A stretch of 64,000 nucleotides of DNA from Robiginitalea marina (GCF_024006985.1 NZ_JAMXIB010000001.1:1-64000), one strand, 5' to 3'. Shown: positions 1 through 9,739, numbered from the stretch's first letter. Made by a program: numbers and translations. The notes: generated by a model from the sequence alone, not told the origin.

Positions 1-67
1 CGCCCTTGGCGGGAAGGCCGCAGGGCCGAATAAAATATTGGATTGGGCAGGATTCTTACCTGCCTTT

Positions 68-142
68 CGGGGTGTAGCGTAGCCCGGTTATCGCGCCTGC
101 TTTGGGAGCAGGAGGTCGCAGGTTCGAATCCTGCCACCCCGA
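68..142 (+). tRNA. tRNA-Pro (anticodon UGG)
   Basis: A full cloverleaf is readable: acceptor stem CGGGGTG/CACCCCG, anticodon stem CCTGC/GCAGG around loop TTTGGGA (anticodon TGG), T-arm GCAGGTTCGAATCCTGC, and discriminator A. CCA is not encoded. The 3' part, from position 97, is the attachment core repeated at 17147-17193. The gene stayed intact after insertion because the incoming element supplied the 3' half. Confidence 0.96.
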
Positions 143-143
143 C
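97..143 (+). repeat. attL core, 3' end of tRNA-Pro
   Basis: These 47 bp match 17147-17193 in the same orientation with one difference (T at 116, C at 17166). They cover the anticodon arm to the discriminator base plus one nucleotide. A direct repeat of a tRNA 3' end flanking an integrase gene is the standard footprint of tyrosine-integrase insertion, so the integrated element spans 97-17193, about 17 kb. Confidence 0.93.
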
Positions 144-199
144 TAACTGAATATCAGTTATTTAAGTCAGTTTGACCATTGTGTCAGGCTGACTTTTTT
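144..199 (+). terminator. Inverted repeats and terminator after tRNA-Pro
   Basis: A perfect 7-bp inverted repeat TAACTGA/TCAGTTA (144-160, 3-nt spacer) is followed by AAGTCAG (164-170) and CTGACTT (189-195) leading into a T run. The second pair can terminate tRNA transcription. The host's own terminator for this tRNA now lies 17 kb away at 17201-17230. The GTCAG words here recur upstream of the integrase and may also be integrase sites. Confidence 0.6.
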
Positions 200-238
200 C
201 TTTCCATATAGCCGTTAAATCCCCTGTTTTGCGTATAT

Positions 239-260
239 TTTTAGTCAGATTTTAGTCAGA
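239..260 (+). repeat. Two tandem 11-bp repeats before the integrase start
   Basis: TTTTAGTCAGA occurs twice head to tail (239-249 and 250-260) and ends one base before the integrase ATG. The 11-bp period puts both copies on the same DNA face. They are probably integrase arm-type sites or an autoregulatory operator. A related AGTCAT pair with the same 11-bp spacing lies near the right end (17082-17100). Confidence 0.6.
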
Positions 261-261
261 A

Positions 262-1617
262 ATGTACACAGTTAAGTTTTACTTGGATACTAATGCCAAG
301 AGGAAAAAGGGTTATACGGTACAGATAGAGACCTATTGTACTAGCACCAAGAACCAAAGAAGGAGGAGTTCAGGATACTATCAGAATAGGATGAGTATAA
401 AGATGACCCCAGAACTTACCAGATTATTAGGTGAACTCCAAGACCGTGTTGATTATGCAAACAGAATGAATCTGGGATATGACCAAGCGATGGAGGTTAT
501 TGATAATGGATATGCCAATAATCAAAAGCAAATTGAATATCATAAGCAAAAGTTAGCGGAACTTGAAAAGAAAGAACCTAAGCTGTTGATTGATTTCATC
601 AAAGAAATGATTCATGAAAAGGAAACAAAGGGACTTTCTGTTAGACACTTTGAGGAACTAGTAAAGGAGATGGAGAATTGGCAAGGTGATTCGCTTGACA
701 TCAATGATATAAGCTATCGTAAATTGAGGGAGTATGAACATTTTAAACGTCAAAACAGCATTACCAATGGTGCTATTATCCACAAAACAATCAGAACTTT
801 AAGAACGGTTTTTAATGAAGCTAAAAGAAGGGGGTTAATCCATAATCTAAACGTTGACCCGTTTGAGGGATTAAAGATTGCAGTAAAGCAAAAACCCAAT
901 GACGATAAGGCGATTACAAAAGATGACCTAGCAGCATTTAGAGATTTCAAGCCTAAAAAAAGCACTACAAAGAAGAACCTAGATAACATGATGCGAGCAA
1001 GAGACTTATTTATGCTACAAATCTATATCGGTGGACATGACATGGCAGATGTTGCCAATCTCAAATGGTCAGACATCCATGAAGTTGATGGTATAAGAAG
1101 AATAAGGTTTCAACGATTCAAATTACGCAGTCGAAACAATAGTGTTTGGGTAGATAATGCTATAACACCGAAGGCACAAGAGATTATTGACAAATATGGA
1201 ACTCCCGATGAGGAAAGAATATTTGGATGGTTAGCAAACCCAGATACCGAGTCCTATAGGCAGCATAATGCCAATCAGCGCAAGACGTTGGGGAGAATAT
1301 GTGATACGATGGACATACGAAAGCTAAAAACAAAAGACCCAAGAAGGATATTCAGGAGTATTGGGGGACAGCTTGGCATAAATGAGATTCTACTAAACCA
1401 AATGATGGGGCATAAACCTTCTACTGTTTCTCAAAGATATCAACAGAACTTATCAAGAGAAGCACAAGACAAAGCACATCGAGAAATTATTGATAATCTT
1501 TTCATTACTAAGGTTCAGAAACCAACTCGTAAAGCAGGAAATAAGGTGTTGCAAACTTTGGAAGAAATGGAAATAGACTTCCCTGATAGAAACCCTGATT
1601 TGATATACCTAAGTTGA
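262..1617 (+). CDS. Tyrosine integrase of the tRNA-Pro element
   Basis: A 451-residue site-specific recombinase next to attL, expected to integrate and excise the element at the tRNA-Pro 3' end. The N-terminal ~90 residues look like a Bacteroidota arm-binding domain, followed by a lysine/glutamate-rich helical stretch (about 85-115), a SAM-like core-binding domain and the catalytic domain (from about 230). In the C-terminal part the KDPRRIF motif (arginine of box II), the MGH motif and the nucleophilic tyrosine in SQRYQQN are visible. The usual first catalytic arginine is not evident: the matching segment reads IYIGGHDMADVANLKW. The gene is intact and points into the element. Function is assigned confidently, activity less so. 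Confidence 0.9.
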   Translation: MYTVKFYLDTNAKRKKGYTVQIETYCTSTKNQRRRSSGYYQNRMSIKMTPELTRLLGELQDRVDYANRMNLGYDQAMEVIDNGYANNQKQIEYHKQKLAELEKKEPKLLIDFIKEMIHEKETKGLSVRHFEELVKEMENWQGDSLDINDISYRKLREYEHFKRQNSITNGAIIHKTIRTLRTVFNEAKRRGLIHNLNVDPFEGLKIAVKQKPNDDKAITKDDLAAFRDFKPKKSTTKKNLDNMMRARDLFMLQIYIGGHDMADVANLKWSDIHEVDGIRRIRFQRFKLRSRNNSVWVDNAITPKAQEIIDKYGTPDEERIFGWLANPDTESYRQHNANQRKTLGRICDTMDIRKLKTKDPRRIFRSIGGQLGINEILLNQMMGHKPSTVSQRYQQNLSREAQDKAHREIIDNLFITKVQKPTRKAGNKVLQTLEEMEIDFPDRNPDLIYLS

Positions 1618-1753
1618 AAAATCATTTGGCATTATCTTATGTAAGATTTATTATAAGATAGGCACTCGATTTTTACTCATTAGAGTTCAACGGCAATATA
1701 TCACTCCTTACCTCGTTGTCCTACTAGATGAATTTATAATCCAAATCTTACAA

Positions 1754-2152
1754 ATGAAAATCTTCAAATTCAAACTTTTATTTTTAGCCTATTCATTTTC
1801 ATTTTTCCTGCTATCCTGCTCAAAAGACAATTCAGAAGAAATAGTTTATGATGCTAATAATCCACATCCTAATGCCGCAAGTGCTTTAATTGGGACATGG
1901 GTATCCGAAACGGATGAAAGCGATACGCGAACTTTTAAATGGGACGGAACTGTAGTTTATGGTAATGGTAATATTCAGAACTATAAAGTTAAATTTCCTG
2001 ATGGCTATAGCGAACAATATGACTGTCAATTATTGGTAATGGAATTTACCAGTCTTGAAGGAAATAGTACAACGACTACGAGAATTTGTAATTCATCATT
2101 TGGTGACTTTATCATGTATTTTTCAAGTAGAAAGAAGTACTTGAAAATTTAG
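1754..2152 (+). CDS. Small lipocalin-like lipoprotein
   Basis: A 132-residue protein with a hydrophobic signal ending in LLSCSKDN, so Cys22 is a likely lipidation site and the +2 serine and acidic tail suit Bacteroidota lipoproteins. The mature part has the IGTWVSE...FKWDGTVVYGNG pattern of short lipocalin-like domains: a tryptophan-containing first strand, then a strand ending in a glycine turn. No function is known. It precedes a second, similar lipoprotein by about 95 bp and may be its diverged paralogue. Both are AT-rich cargo between the integrase and the restriction operon. Confidence 0.75.
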   Translation: MKIFKFKLLFLAYSFSFFLLSCSKDNSEEIVYDANNPHPNAASALIGTWVSETDESDTRTFKWDGTVVYGNGNIQNYKVKFPDGYSEQYDCQLLVMEFTSLEGNSTTTTRICNSSFGDFIMYFSSRKKYLKI

Positions 2153-2247
2153 ATTTAATCTACATCAGATTAGTAATCAAATACCCTTCATGCTCTCTAA
2201 AATAGTAATATACTTTAGTTATAATTCAGAATCCAAATCATAATAAA

Positions 2248-2685
2248 ATGAAATTCTTCAAACTTAGCAGTTACCAATTTGTTATTCTTTTTACTTTAAT
2301 ACTAACATCATGTTCAGATGATTCAGGAGATGATTCAATAAATGAAGAGGGAGTAGATTTAATCGTTGGAGAATGGTTGTTCGTTTCAGAAAATGATTAT
2401 TTCTGTGGCACAAATGAGGTTGCAACTGAAAGGTTAGCAGAATCCAATAGAATTTATGTTTATAATGAAGATGGCACATGGCAAGAATTCGAAAATGGGA
2501 ATCCTGATTGGACAGGAACATGGGAGAGTTTAGGTGACGGAAGCTATAGCTTTTATTATAATGATGACAGAGTAACTCAAGTTTGGGAATTGGAATTCGT
2601 GGATAACGGAAATACAATGAGGTTTGGAATTGAAAACCCTTGCGAAGGTGAAACTCAAACCTACACAGTCTGGACTAGGCAGTAA
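2248..2685 (+). CDS. Lipocalin-like lipoprotein
   Basis: 145 residues. Signal peptide with lipobox LTSCSDDSG (lipidated Cys near 22), then a domain containing VGEWLFVSE, YNEDGTWQEFENG, TGTWESLGDGSY and a closing strand ending in TVWTRQ. This alternation of W-containing strands and DGT turns is typical of the lipocalin-like family common in Bacteroidota. The ligand is unknown. It is followed directly by a strong intrinsic terminator, so transcription of this pair ends before hsdM. Confidence 0.8.
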   Translation: MKFFKLSSYQFVILFTLILTSCSDDSGDDSINEEGVDLIVGEWLFVSENDYFCGTNEVATERLAESNRIYVYNEDGTWQEFENGNPDWTGTWESLGDGSYSFYYNDDRVTQVWELEFVDNGNTMRFGIENPCEGETQTYTVWTRQ

Positions 2686-2705
2686 ACTGAACAACGTTTC
2701 TAATG

Positions 2706-2732
2706 AAAGGCAGCTATTGGCTGCCTTTTTTT
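2706..2732 (+). terminator. Intrinsic terminator after the lipoprotein pair
   Basis: A 9-bp perfect stem AAAGGCAGC/GCTGCCTTT (2706-2714 and 2720-2728), 5-nt loop, then T residues to 2732. It lies 21 bp after the lipoprotein stop and separates it from the restriction-modification operon. Confidence 0.9.
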
Positions 2733-2854
2733 GTTATAACAATGAACCTATAGAAGTATAAGGTTTAACCAATTAAGATTGCTAAATTTATGGTTTGCAA
2801 GAATGCACTTACGTGATTTTAAACAAACAGTAAAAGAAACACTTACACTAATTA

Positions 2855-4330
2855 ATGATAAGAGGAACGCTTAAATCCCAAGTGGACAAAATCTGGGAAT
2901 CTTTTTGGACAGGAGGAATCTCCAACCCACTTACCGTAATAGAACAATTTACCTATCTTCTTTTTATTCGACGTTTAGACGAACGCCAACTGGCGGAAGA
3001 AAAGAAAGTCAACCTCATCGGAGGGGAACTCGAAAACGTCATCTTCACACCGCAGCAAAAGGAACTTCGTTGGAATTCTTTTAAGAACAAAGACCCACAA
3101 ACCATGTATGACTTGTTCACCAAGCCAATGGTAGATGCAATGAGTGTCTTCGACCACATGAAACAAGTGGGGGCTAAAGGAGGGGTTTTTACTAGGTATA
3201 TGAGCAATGCTACGCTCATTATTGCTACCCCTAGATTGCTCGACCAAGTAGTTCAGTTGATTGATAAGATTGATATGGACGACCGAGACACGAAGGGAGA
3301 CCTTTATGAATATATGTTATCCAAAATTGCCACAGCGGGGCGTAACGGTCAATTCAGAACCCCAAGACACCTTATCCGAATGATGGTAGATATGGCACAA
3401 CCAAAGAAGGATGACATTATCTGCGACCCTGCAGCAGGCACTTCTGGGTTTCTAGTAACAGCGGGAGAATATCTACGGGAGAACCACGAAGATTGGTTTC
3501 TTAAAGAAGAGTTTCGTAACCACTTCAACAATGAAATGTTTCATGGCATTGAAATAGACGATACAATGGTTCGTATTGGGGCGATGAACCTCCAATTACA
3601 TGGCATTGAAAACCCACAGCTAATCAAAGGGGATTCATTAAGTGAAAGTCTCGGAGATATAAGAGAAGAGTATTCCTTAATACTCGCCAACCCTCCATTT
3701 AAGGGCAGTTTGGACTATGATTCCGTTGAAAACAGCGTCCTTAAAATCGTGAAGTCTAAGAAGACCGAATTACTCTTTTTGGGTTTGTTCTTACGTATGC
3801 TTAAAAAAGGCGGGAGATGCGCTGTAATCGTTCCTGACGGGGTATTGTTTGGCAGTTCTAAGGCACATACACAAATTCGACAAGAAATCATTGAGAATCA
3901 TAAACTGGACGCTGTGATTTCCATGCCTAGCGGTGTTTTCAAACCCTATGCGGGGGTGAGTACGGCTGTTCTGTACTTCACCAAAACAGGAACGGGGGGT
4001 ACTGATAATGTCTGGTTTTATGATATGGAAGCAGATGGGTATAGTTTAGACGACAAAAGAAATGAGGTTAAGGAGAACGATATCCCAGACTTAATTGAAC
4101 GGTGGCATAATTTGAAGGCAGAGGTCGGACGAAAGCGTACAGATAAAAGTTTCCTTGTACCCTTTGGTGAGATTGAGGAGAATAATTGGGACTTGTCAAT
4201 TAATCGTTATAAGGAGATTGAATATGAGGAAATAGAATACGACCCACCATCCAAAATCATAAAGGATATCGAAACTTTGGACATTCAACGACATGAAGCT
4301 TTACTTGCTCTAAAGGAGATGTTAAAATGA
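2855..4330 (+). CDS. hsdM: Type I restriction-modification methyltransferase subunit HsdM
   Basis: 491 residues, a normal HsdM length. The N-terminal helical HsdM domain (IRGTLKSQVDKIWESFWTGG onward) is followed by an N6-adenine methyltransferase fold: SAM-binding motif I DPAAGTSGF at about 191-199 and catalytic motif NPPF at 279-282. With HsdS it methylates adenine in a bipartite target; with HsdR it forms the restriction complex. It is the first gene of hsdM-hsdS-hsdR. Its TGA overlaps the hsdS ATG by 4 bp (ATGA), indicating translational coupling. Confidence 0.96.
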   Translation: MIRGTLKSQVDKIWESFWTGGISNPLTVIEQFTYLLFIRRLDERQLAEEKKVNLIGGELENVIFTPQQKELRWNSFKNKDPQTMYDLFTKPMVDAMSVFDHMKQVGAKGGVFTRYMSNATLIIATPRLLDQVVQLIDKIDMDDRDTKGDLYEYMLSKIATAGRNGQFRTPRHLIRMMVDMAQPKKDDIICDPAAGTSGFLVTAGEYLRENHEDWFLKEEFRNHFNNEMFHGIEIDDTMVRIGAMNLQLHGIENPQLIKGDSLSESLGDIREEYSLILANPPFKGSLDYDSVENSVLKIVKSKKTELLFLGLFLRMLKKGGRCAVIVPDGVLFGSSKAHTQIRQEIIENHKLDAVISMPSGVFKPYAGVSTAVLYFTKTGTGGTDNVWFYDMEADGYSLDDKRNEVKENDIPDLIERWHNLKAEVGRKRTDKSFLVPFGEIEENNWDLSINRYKEIEYEEIEYDPPSKIIKDIETLDIQRHEALLALKEMLK

Positions 4331-5466
4331 AAATGGTGAAACTTGGGGAAATAGCAAGCTTTAGTCAAGGTCAACAAGTTTCTATACCTGACCAGAAAAC
4401 AGAACGATTTGATGACTGTGATACTTTTTTGAGAATAGTTAATTATACTCAAAACTCGCAAGACTTTAGATATATCCCTAAGCAAAATAAAAAGTATCAC
4501 GTCAATGTCGATGATATTATAATGGTAAGGTATGGCGCAGTAGGATTCGTGGGGAGAGGGCTTGAAGGTGTTCTTGCAAACAACATGTTCAAGGTTAATT
4601 ATGATAAGGAAAATGTTGATGGACGTTTTCTATACAGGGTACTTTGGAGTGATTCGGTTCAAAAGCAAATACTCAATGCTTCTCAAAGCACATCGATGTC
4701 TGCAATTAACTTTAAAACGGTTTCCAAGTTAAAACTTCCTCTTCCCCCATTAGACCAACAAAAAAAGATAGTCGAAATCCTTGACACGGCTGATGCTTAC
4801 AGCCAAAAAACCCAATCCCTTTTAGACAAATACGACCAACTTACACAGAGTATCTTTTTAGATATGTTTGGAGACCCAATTAGCAATCCCAAAAGTTGGG
4901 AAACAGGCTCTATAGAATCAGCGATTAAAAAAATAAGCAAAATCACCAAAGACTTTGACAAACACTCAATAGAGTACATAGATATATCTTCTATCGACAA
5001 TCAGAGGAACATAGTTACTGGTACTACCGAATATAGGCTAGATGAAAGACCTAGTAGAGCACAACAAATATTAAAGGCAGGGGATATACTATTTTCTACT
5101 GTAAGACCAAATCTTAAAAATATTGCTATCAATAACCTTGATGGAGCAATAGGTTCTACAGGTTTTTTTGTTTTTAGAACAGGCGAAAAACTGAACAATC
5201 GGTTTCTGTTCGAAATGCTAAAATGCGATTCTATGACGGAGTCATTCGTCAAGATTACTTCTGGTGCGAATTATCCTGCAATTAAGAACACAGATTTGAA
5301 GAAATTCAAAATCATAATTCCCCCGAAATCAATTCAAGAAGAGTTTAACAATAAGGTTCATTTGATTCAAAAACAGAAGAATGCTTTATTGCAATCAATT
5401 TCTAAATCAAAAAATCTATATGATAGCCTTTTACAAAAAGTATTTAAAGGGGAATTAACCAACTAA
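4327..5466 (+). CDS. hsdS: Type I restriction-modification specificity subunit HsdS
   Basis: 379 residues with the usual two-fold layout: first target-recognition domain (about 1-140), central conserved helices starting LPLPPLDQQKKIVEILDTAD, second recognition domain (about 190-335), and distal conserved helices starting IIPPKSIQEEFNNKV and ending LLQKVFKGELTN. HsdS sets the DNA sequence recognised by the complex. The start overlaps the end of hsdM. There is one full-length copy and no inverted partial hsdS nearby, so no sign of phase-variable shuffling. The recognised sequence cannot be deduced here. Confidence 0.95.
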   Translation: MKMVKLGEIASFSQGQQVSIPDQKTERFDDCDTFLRIVNYTQNSQDFRYIPKQNKKYHVNVDDIIMVRYGAVGFVGRGLEGVLANNMFKVNYDKENVDGRFLYRVLWSDSVQKQILNASQSTSMSAINFKTVSKLKLPLPPLDQQKKIVEILDTADAYSQKTQSLLDKYDQLTQSIFLDMFGDPISNPKSWETGSIESAIKKISKITKDFDKHSIEYIDISSIDNQRNIVTGTTEYRLDERPSRAQQILKAGDILFSTVRPNLKNIAINNLDGAIGSTGFFVFRTGEKLNNRFLFEMLKCDSMTESFVKITSGANYPAIKNTDLKKFKIIIPPKSIQEEFNNKVHLIQKQKNALLQSISKSKNLYDSLLQKVFKGELTN

Positions 5467-5469
5467 AAA

Positions 5470-8400
5470 ATGAGCAACTTCCAGTTTCTTAAAGAAGAAT
5501 TCTTAGGTATCTACAAGGAAGCTGTAGAAGCCGAGAAACTGGCGTTGATATCTCCAAAAGCAAGTGCTATTCTTTCTCGTTCAGCCCTTGAAATGGGAGT
5601 GAATTGGTTGTACCAGAATGACGCAGACTTGGAGTATCCCTATGACACCACGCTAAATAGCTTAATCCACAATAGGCATTTCAGAGAGGTGATTAAGCCC
5701 AGTATGTTTAGGGAAATTAACCTAATCCGATTAAATGGCAATAATGCTGCACATGGCAAATCCATAGGTCAAGACCATTCACTTGCGTCTTTGAAGAACC
5801 TTTTTCGATTTCTGGGATTTGTAGGGAAGTATTACAGTTCAAAAGACATTGTAATCCCCAATTTCAATAGTTCGTTTATCCCAGATGGGAGTGAAGAAAA
5901 GCGAACCCAGAGACAGCTACAAATTCTGCAAGAACAGCTAGAAGCCAAAGTCGACCAAGACAAGTCCTCGCATAGAAAGCTGTTGGAGCAGGCTGCTTTG
6001 ATAGAAGACCTAAAAAAGCAACTCAAACAAAAGCAAGAAAAGACTACTAAGCAACGTGAAGAGCGGGAGAAAGTGGCAGAGGTGGACGCTGTGATTCCCG
6101 TGTTGGTTTCGGAAGCAGAGACCCGAAGGCTTTACATTGATGCCCTTTTAAAGGATGCGGGTTGGGATAATTTGCAGGAAGGAAAGGATTTAGAATACGA
6201 GGTACAGGGAATGCCAACCAGTGCCAATCCTTCTGGAATCGGATATGTGGATTATGTGCTTTGGGGTAAAGATGGTCAGCCCTTAGCTGTTGTAGAAGCA
6301 AAAAAGACGATGGCGGATGCCCGAAAGGGAAGACATCAAGCCTCGTTGTATGCGGATTGCATAGAACAAATGCACGGGCAACGCCCAATTATCTTTTATA
6401 CTAACGGCTTCGAAACCTATATCTGGGATGACCAGTTCTATGTGGATAGAGAGATTGCAGGATTTTATACCCAAGATGAACTACAGCTGTTAATTGACCG
6501 CAGGACTACCCGTAAAGACCCTAGACACTTTCAGGTTAACAAGGAAATTGCGGGAAGAGCCTATCAGATTGAAGCAATTCAGCGTGTAGCTGAAAACATT
6601 GCTGTTACGGGTGCGGATGGAACATTTCGGGGAGCAGGAAGGGCTAGCCTTTTGGTCATGGCAACGGGAAGCGGAAAGACTCGAACCGCAGCAGCCATTG
6701 TGGACATGCTAAGTAAAAGTAATTGGGTCAAACGGGTACTTTTCTTGGCAGACCGAAATGCGCTTGTCACACAAGCAAAAAATGCCTTTAAGGAGCATTT
6801 GCCAGAACTCTCATCCATAGACCTGACCAAAGAAAAGGAGGACGACACTACTCGTTTGGTATTCTCCACATACCCCACCATCATGAATAAGATTGATGGG
6901 GTTAAAAGTGGCGATAAACGCTTCTACGGAGTAGGTCATTTCGACCTGATAATCATTGATGAAGCCCATAGGTCGGTCTATCAGAAGTACCGAGCTATCT
7001 TTGAGTATTTTGATGCCCTTCTTATTGGGTTGACTGCCACTCCAAAAAAGGATATAGACCGAAACACATATAGCTTATTCGGCATCGAGGACGATGTTCC
7101 CACCTTTGCTTATGAATTGGATACGGCTGTGGAAGATGGCTTTCTAGTCCCGCCAAAATCAATAAGTGTACCTCTAAAATTCCAAAGGGAGGGTATCAAG
7201 TATTCGGAGTTATCGGAAGCTGAAAAAGAGGAATACGAAGAGAAGTTTGGTGACCCGACCACAGAGGAAGTTCCTGACCAAATAAGCGGGTCGGCTGTGA
7301 ATAAATGGCTGTTCAACACCGATACCGTTGATAGAGTTTTGGAACATGTGATGACGGATGGGATAAAGGTTGATGGGGGCGATAAACTGGGTAAGACCAT
7401 CATCTTTGCCAAGAATCATGCTCATGCTGTTTTTATTCGAGACCGCTTTAATAAGAATTACCCAGAGTATGGAGGCAAGTTCTTGGAGGTGATTGACAAC
7501 TATGAGACAAAGGCGCAAGATTTGTTGGAGAAGTTTGTTGACCCATATCAGGAACAGAACCCACAGATAGCTGTTTCGGTTGATATGATGGATACTGGGG
7601 TTGACGCTCCGAGAGTGGTCAACCTAGTATTCTTTAAGATTGTACGCAGCGTCACCAAGTTCTGGCAGATGATAGGACGAGGTACAAGGCTGTGTCCAGA
7701 ATTGTTTGCTCCAAGCGAGGACAAGACCCACTTCCTGATATTCGATTACTGTGAGAATTTCGAGTTCTTTGATGAATATCCAGATGGGGTCACCCCTAGC
7801 AATCCAAAGTCCCTTCAACAGCAGGTCTTTGAAGGAAAACTACAAGTTGCGCACCTCATTTCTGAATTGGAAGAGAAAACCGAAGCAGAACGAGAGATTC
7901 GGGAGAAATATCTAAATGATTTACATAAAACTATTGCAAATCTCGACAAGGAGCGATTCGTCGTTCGTAAGGAGTTGAGGTACGTGAACCAATATTCGGA
8001 TAAGAATAAGTGGTTGAACCTTTCAAAGTCTGATATGCAGGAGATTCGTCAGCACTTGTCTCATTTGCAGACGGTAGCAAAGGAAGATGACGAGTTAGCC
8101 CGCAGATTTGATGTCCTTATTCTGAATTACCAAATCGCCTTACTACTGGAAGGAAGAGATACTTCCAAGTTCACCACTAAGATTTACCAAATTGCATCAG
8201 GGCTTCAAAGAAAGGATAACATCCCGCAGATTAAACTACAACTACCATTAATAAAGGAATTGCAAACGGAGTCCTACTGGAAGGCTGTTGATGTTAAGAA
8301 ATTGGAGAAGGTGCGTACAGCCCTTAGGGAACTCATCAAGTACTTGGATAGTCAAACCCAAAACCCCGTATACACCAATTTCCAAGACTATCTTGACTTG

Positions 8401-8916
8401 GATAATGCTGTCAGCCGAGAACCGACACAGAACTATGTTCGTTTACAATCTTACAAGGACAGAGTTGAGAGTTATATCAGGCGAAATAAGCACCATATAA
8501 CCATAGATAAACTCAACAAGAACATACCGATAACGTCAGCCGAATTAAAGGAACTGGAACGCATTCTGTTCACGGAGGAAGGTGCTGAATCAAAGGAGAA
8601 ATTCGAACAAGAGTACGGGAAGATGCCTCTGGGTGTGTTTATTAGAAGTATTATCGGCTTGGATGCCCAAGCTGCCAATGATGCCTTTGCTGACTTCCTT
8701 ACCTCTGGCAACCTAACAGCCGACCAGATGACTTTTATTAAGAAAATCATATCCTTCCTTACGGTCAATGGACGAATCGATAAGAAAATGCTGTTTGAAT
8801 CTCCCTTTACTGACCAGAGTCAGGATGGAGTTTCAGGTGTTTTCAAAGATGAGGTTCAAATACGAAGTATCTTCAAGATATTGGAGGGAATTGACAGTAA
8901 TGCAGAAATAGCTTAG
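5470..8916 (+). CDS. hsdR: Type I restriction endonuclease subunit HsdR
   Basis: 1148 residues. The N-terminal ~120 residues resemble a DUF4145-type domain, then a glutamate/lysine-rich coiled coil (about 135-205). The nuclease domain carries DYVLWG...LAVVEAKKT (catalytic E-x-K near 275). A superfamily 2 motor follows: Walker A ATGSGKT near 398-404, IIDEAH near 496, GLTATP near 520, and the motif VI region IGRGTRL. It translocates DNA and cuts unmethylated phage or plasmid DNA together with HsdM and HsdS. It starts 3 bp after the hsdS stop. Complete, with no frameshift seen. Confidence 0.96.
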   Translation: MSNFQFLKEEFLGIYKEAVEAEKLALISPKASAILSRSALEMGVNWLYQNDADLEYPYDTTLNSLIHNRHFREVIKPSMFREINLIRLNGNNAAHGKSIGQDHSLASLKNLFRFLGFVGKYYSSKDIVIPNFNSSFIPDGSEEKRTQRQLQILQEQLEAKVDQDKSSHRKLLEQAALIEDLKKQLKQKQEKTTKQREEREKVAEVDAVIPVLVSEAETRRLYIDALLKDAGWDNLQEGKDLEYEVQGMPTSANPSGIGYVDYVLWGKDGQPLAVVEAKKTMADARKGRHQASLYADCIEQMHGQRPIIFYTNGFETYIWDDQFYVDREIAGFYTQDELQLLIDRRTTRKDPRHFQVNKEIAGRAYQIEAIQRVAENIAVTGADGTFRGAGRASLLVMATGSGKTRTAAAIVDMLSKSNWVKRVLFLADRNALVTQAKNAFKEHLPELSSIDLTKEKEDDTTRLVFSTYPTIMNKIDGVKSGDKRFYGVGHFDLIIIDEAHRSVYQKYRAIFEYFDALLIGLTATPKKDIDRNTYSLFGIEDDVPTFAYELDTAVEDGFLVPPKSISVPLKFQREGIKYSELSEAEKEEYEEKFGDPTTEEVPDQISGSAVNKWLFNTDTVDRVLEHVMTDGIKVDGGDKLGKTIIFAKNHAHAVFIRDRFNKNYPEYGGKFLEVIDNYETKAQDLLEKFVDPYQEQNPQIAVSVDMMDTGVDAPRVVNLVFFKIVRSVTKFWQMIGRGTRLCPELFAPSEDKTHFLIFDYCENFEFFDEYPDGVTPSNPKSLQQQVFEGKLQVAHLISELEEKTEAEREIREKYLNDLHKTIANLDKERFVVRKELRYVNQYSDKNKWLNLSKSDMQEIRQHLSHLQTVAKEDDELARRFDVLILNYQIALLLEGRDTSKFTTKIYQIASGLQRKDNIPQIKLQLPLIKELQTESYWKAVDVKKLEKVRTALRELIKYLDSQTQNPVYTNFQDYLDLDNAVSREPTQNYVRLQSYKDRVESYIRRNKHHITIDKLNKNIPITSAELKELERILFTEEGAESKEKFEQEYGKMPLGVFIRSIIGLDAQAANDAFADFLTSGNLTADQMTFIKKIISFLTVNGRIDKKMLFESPFTDQSQDGVSGVFKDEVQIRSIFKILEGIDSNAEIA

Positions 8917-9070
8917 AGCCTTTCAAAAAGTGAGTTTAGTAGAGGGATAAGGTTACAATACTATTTGGACGCATGTCCCTTCTTTAGGAAAACGGATTTC
9001 CGAAGTACCCCCACCTCCGCTTTAGGGTACAGCAACAATTTAATTAAAGACATCACTATTTTCACCTTCA

Positions 9071-9739
9071 TTATTTTAAAGTAGGTTTTTGTCCTGCAAT
9101 GAAACCATACATATCTATAATTTTTGCTTTGGGATATTTAATTGAAGTCTTCTGTCCAGTTATAAAATCTGTTGTATACGTTTGCGATGATAATCTATCT
9201 ATTGTAGCTTGATTAGATTCATAAAACTTTTGAATAAGTAGCAAAGATTTTTCATTTACTCTTCTAAAACCGCACTTTCCATCGCTAATGGTTCTAAAAA
9301 ACTCACAGAAATAATTGTCAAAGGCAGGGATAAAACCAAAAACACCTAGAAGAATTTTGGTAATCAGAGTAAGGTCTGCATTATCATTCATAATAATGCG
9401 GCTTTTGATTTCTTGATATACTTCTTGAATTATTAAGATATTACTTCGGCTATAGCAATCAACATCAATTTCCCATACTGACTTATCGAGTGAAGCAATA
9501 AAATGAATTGTGGATTCAAAGTATTTCGCACTTTTTTGAAGTAAAAAACTTGAACCTCTTAGCATGCCCCAACTTGCTAAATAGAATCCAAGAGTTAAAC
9601 AACTTTTTTCAATATCATTATTGGGATTGTTTGTATTCTTAAAATAGTTGTAGCAATAATCAAATGAGGTATAACGGTCATGAGGTTGAGATTGACTTTT
9701 TATTCTATTTACCAAATCTTCTATATCTGTCCTAACCAT
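9071..9739 (-). CDS. Hypothetical protein next to the restriction operon
   Basis: A 222-residue soluble protein without signal peptide or membrane helix. It is mostly alpha-helical by composition, with a recognisable stretch LGFYLASWGMLRGSSFLL near residues 50-70. From memory, proteins with this stretch turn up near type I restriction loci, but I cannot name a family or activity. It is transcribed toward hsdR, convergent with it, with 154 bp between the two stops. An accessory defence role is an inference from position only. Confidence 0.7.
   Translation of the reverse strand: MVRTDIEDLVNRIKSQSQPHDRYTSFDYCYNYFKNTNNPNNDIEKSCLTLGFYLASWGMLRGSSFLLQKSAKYFESTIHFIASLDKSVWEIDVDCYSRSNILIIQEVYQEIKSRIIMNDNADLTLITKILLGVFGFIPAFDNYFCEFFRTISDGKCGFRRVNEKSLLLIQKFYESNQATIDRLSSQTYTTDFITGQKTSIKYPKAKIIDMYGFIAGQKPTLK

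Noticed and set aside
4327-5466. Phase-variable hsdS shuffled by the nearby serine recombinase
   Set aside because: Only one hsdS exists, with no inverted partial copy or flanking inverted repeats; the recombinase is 4.5 kb away.
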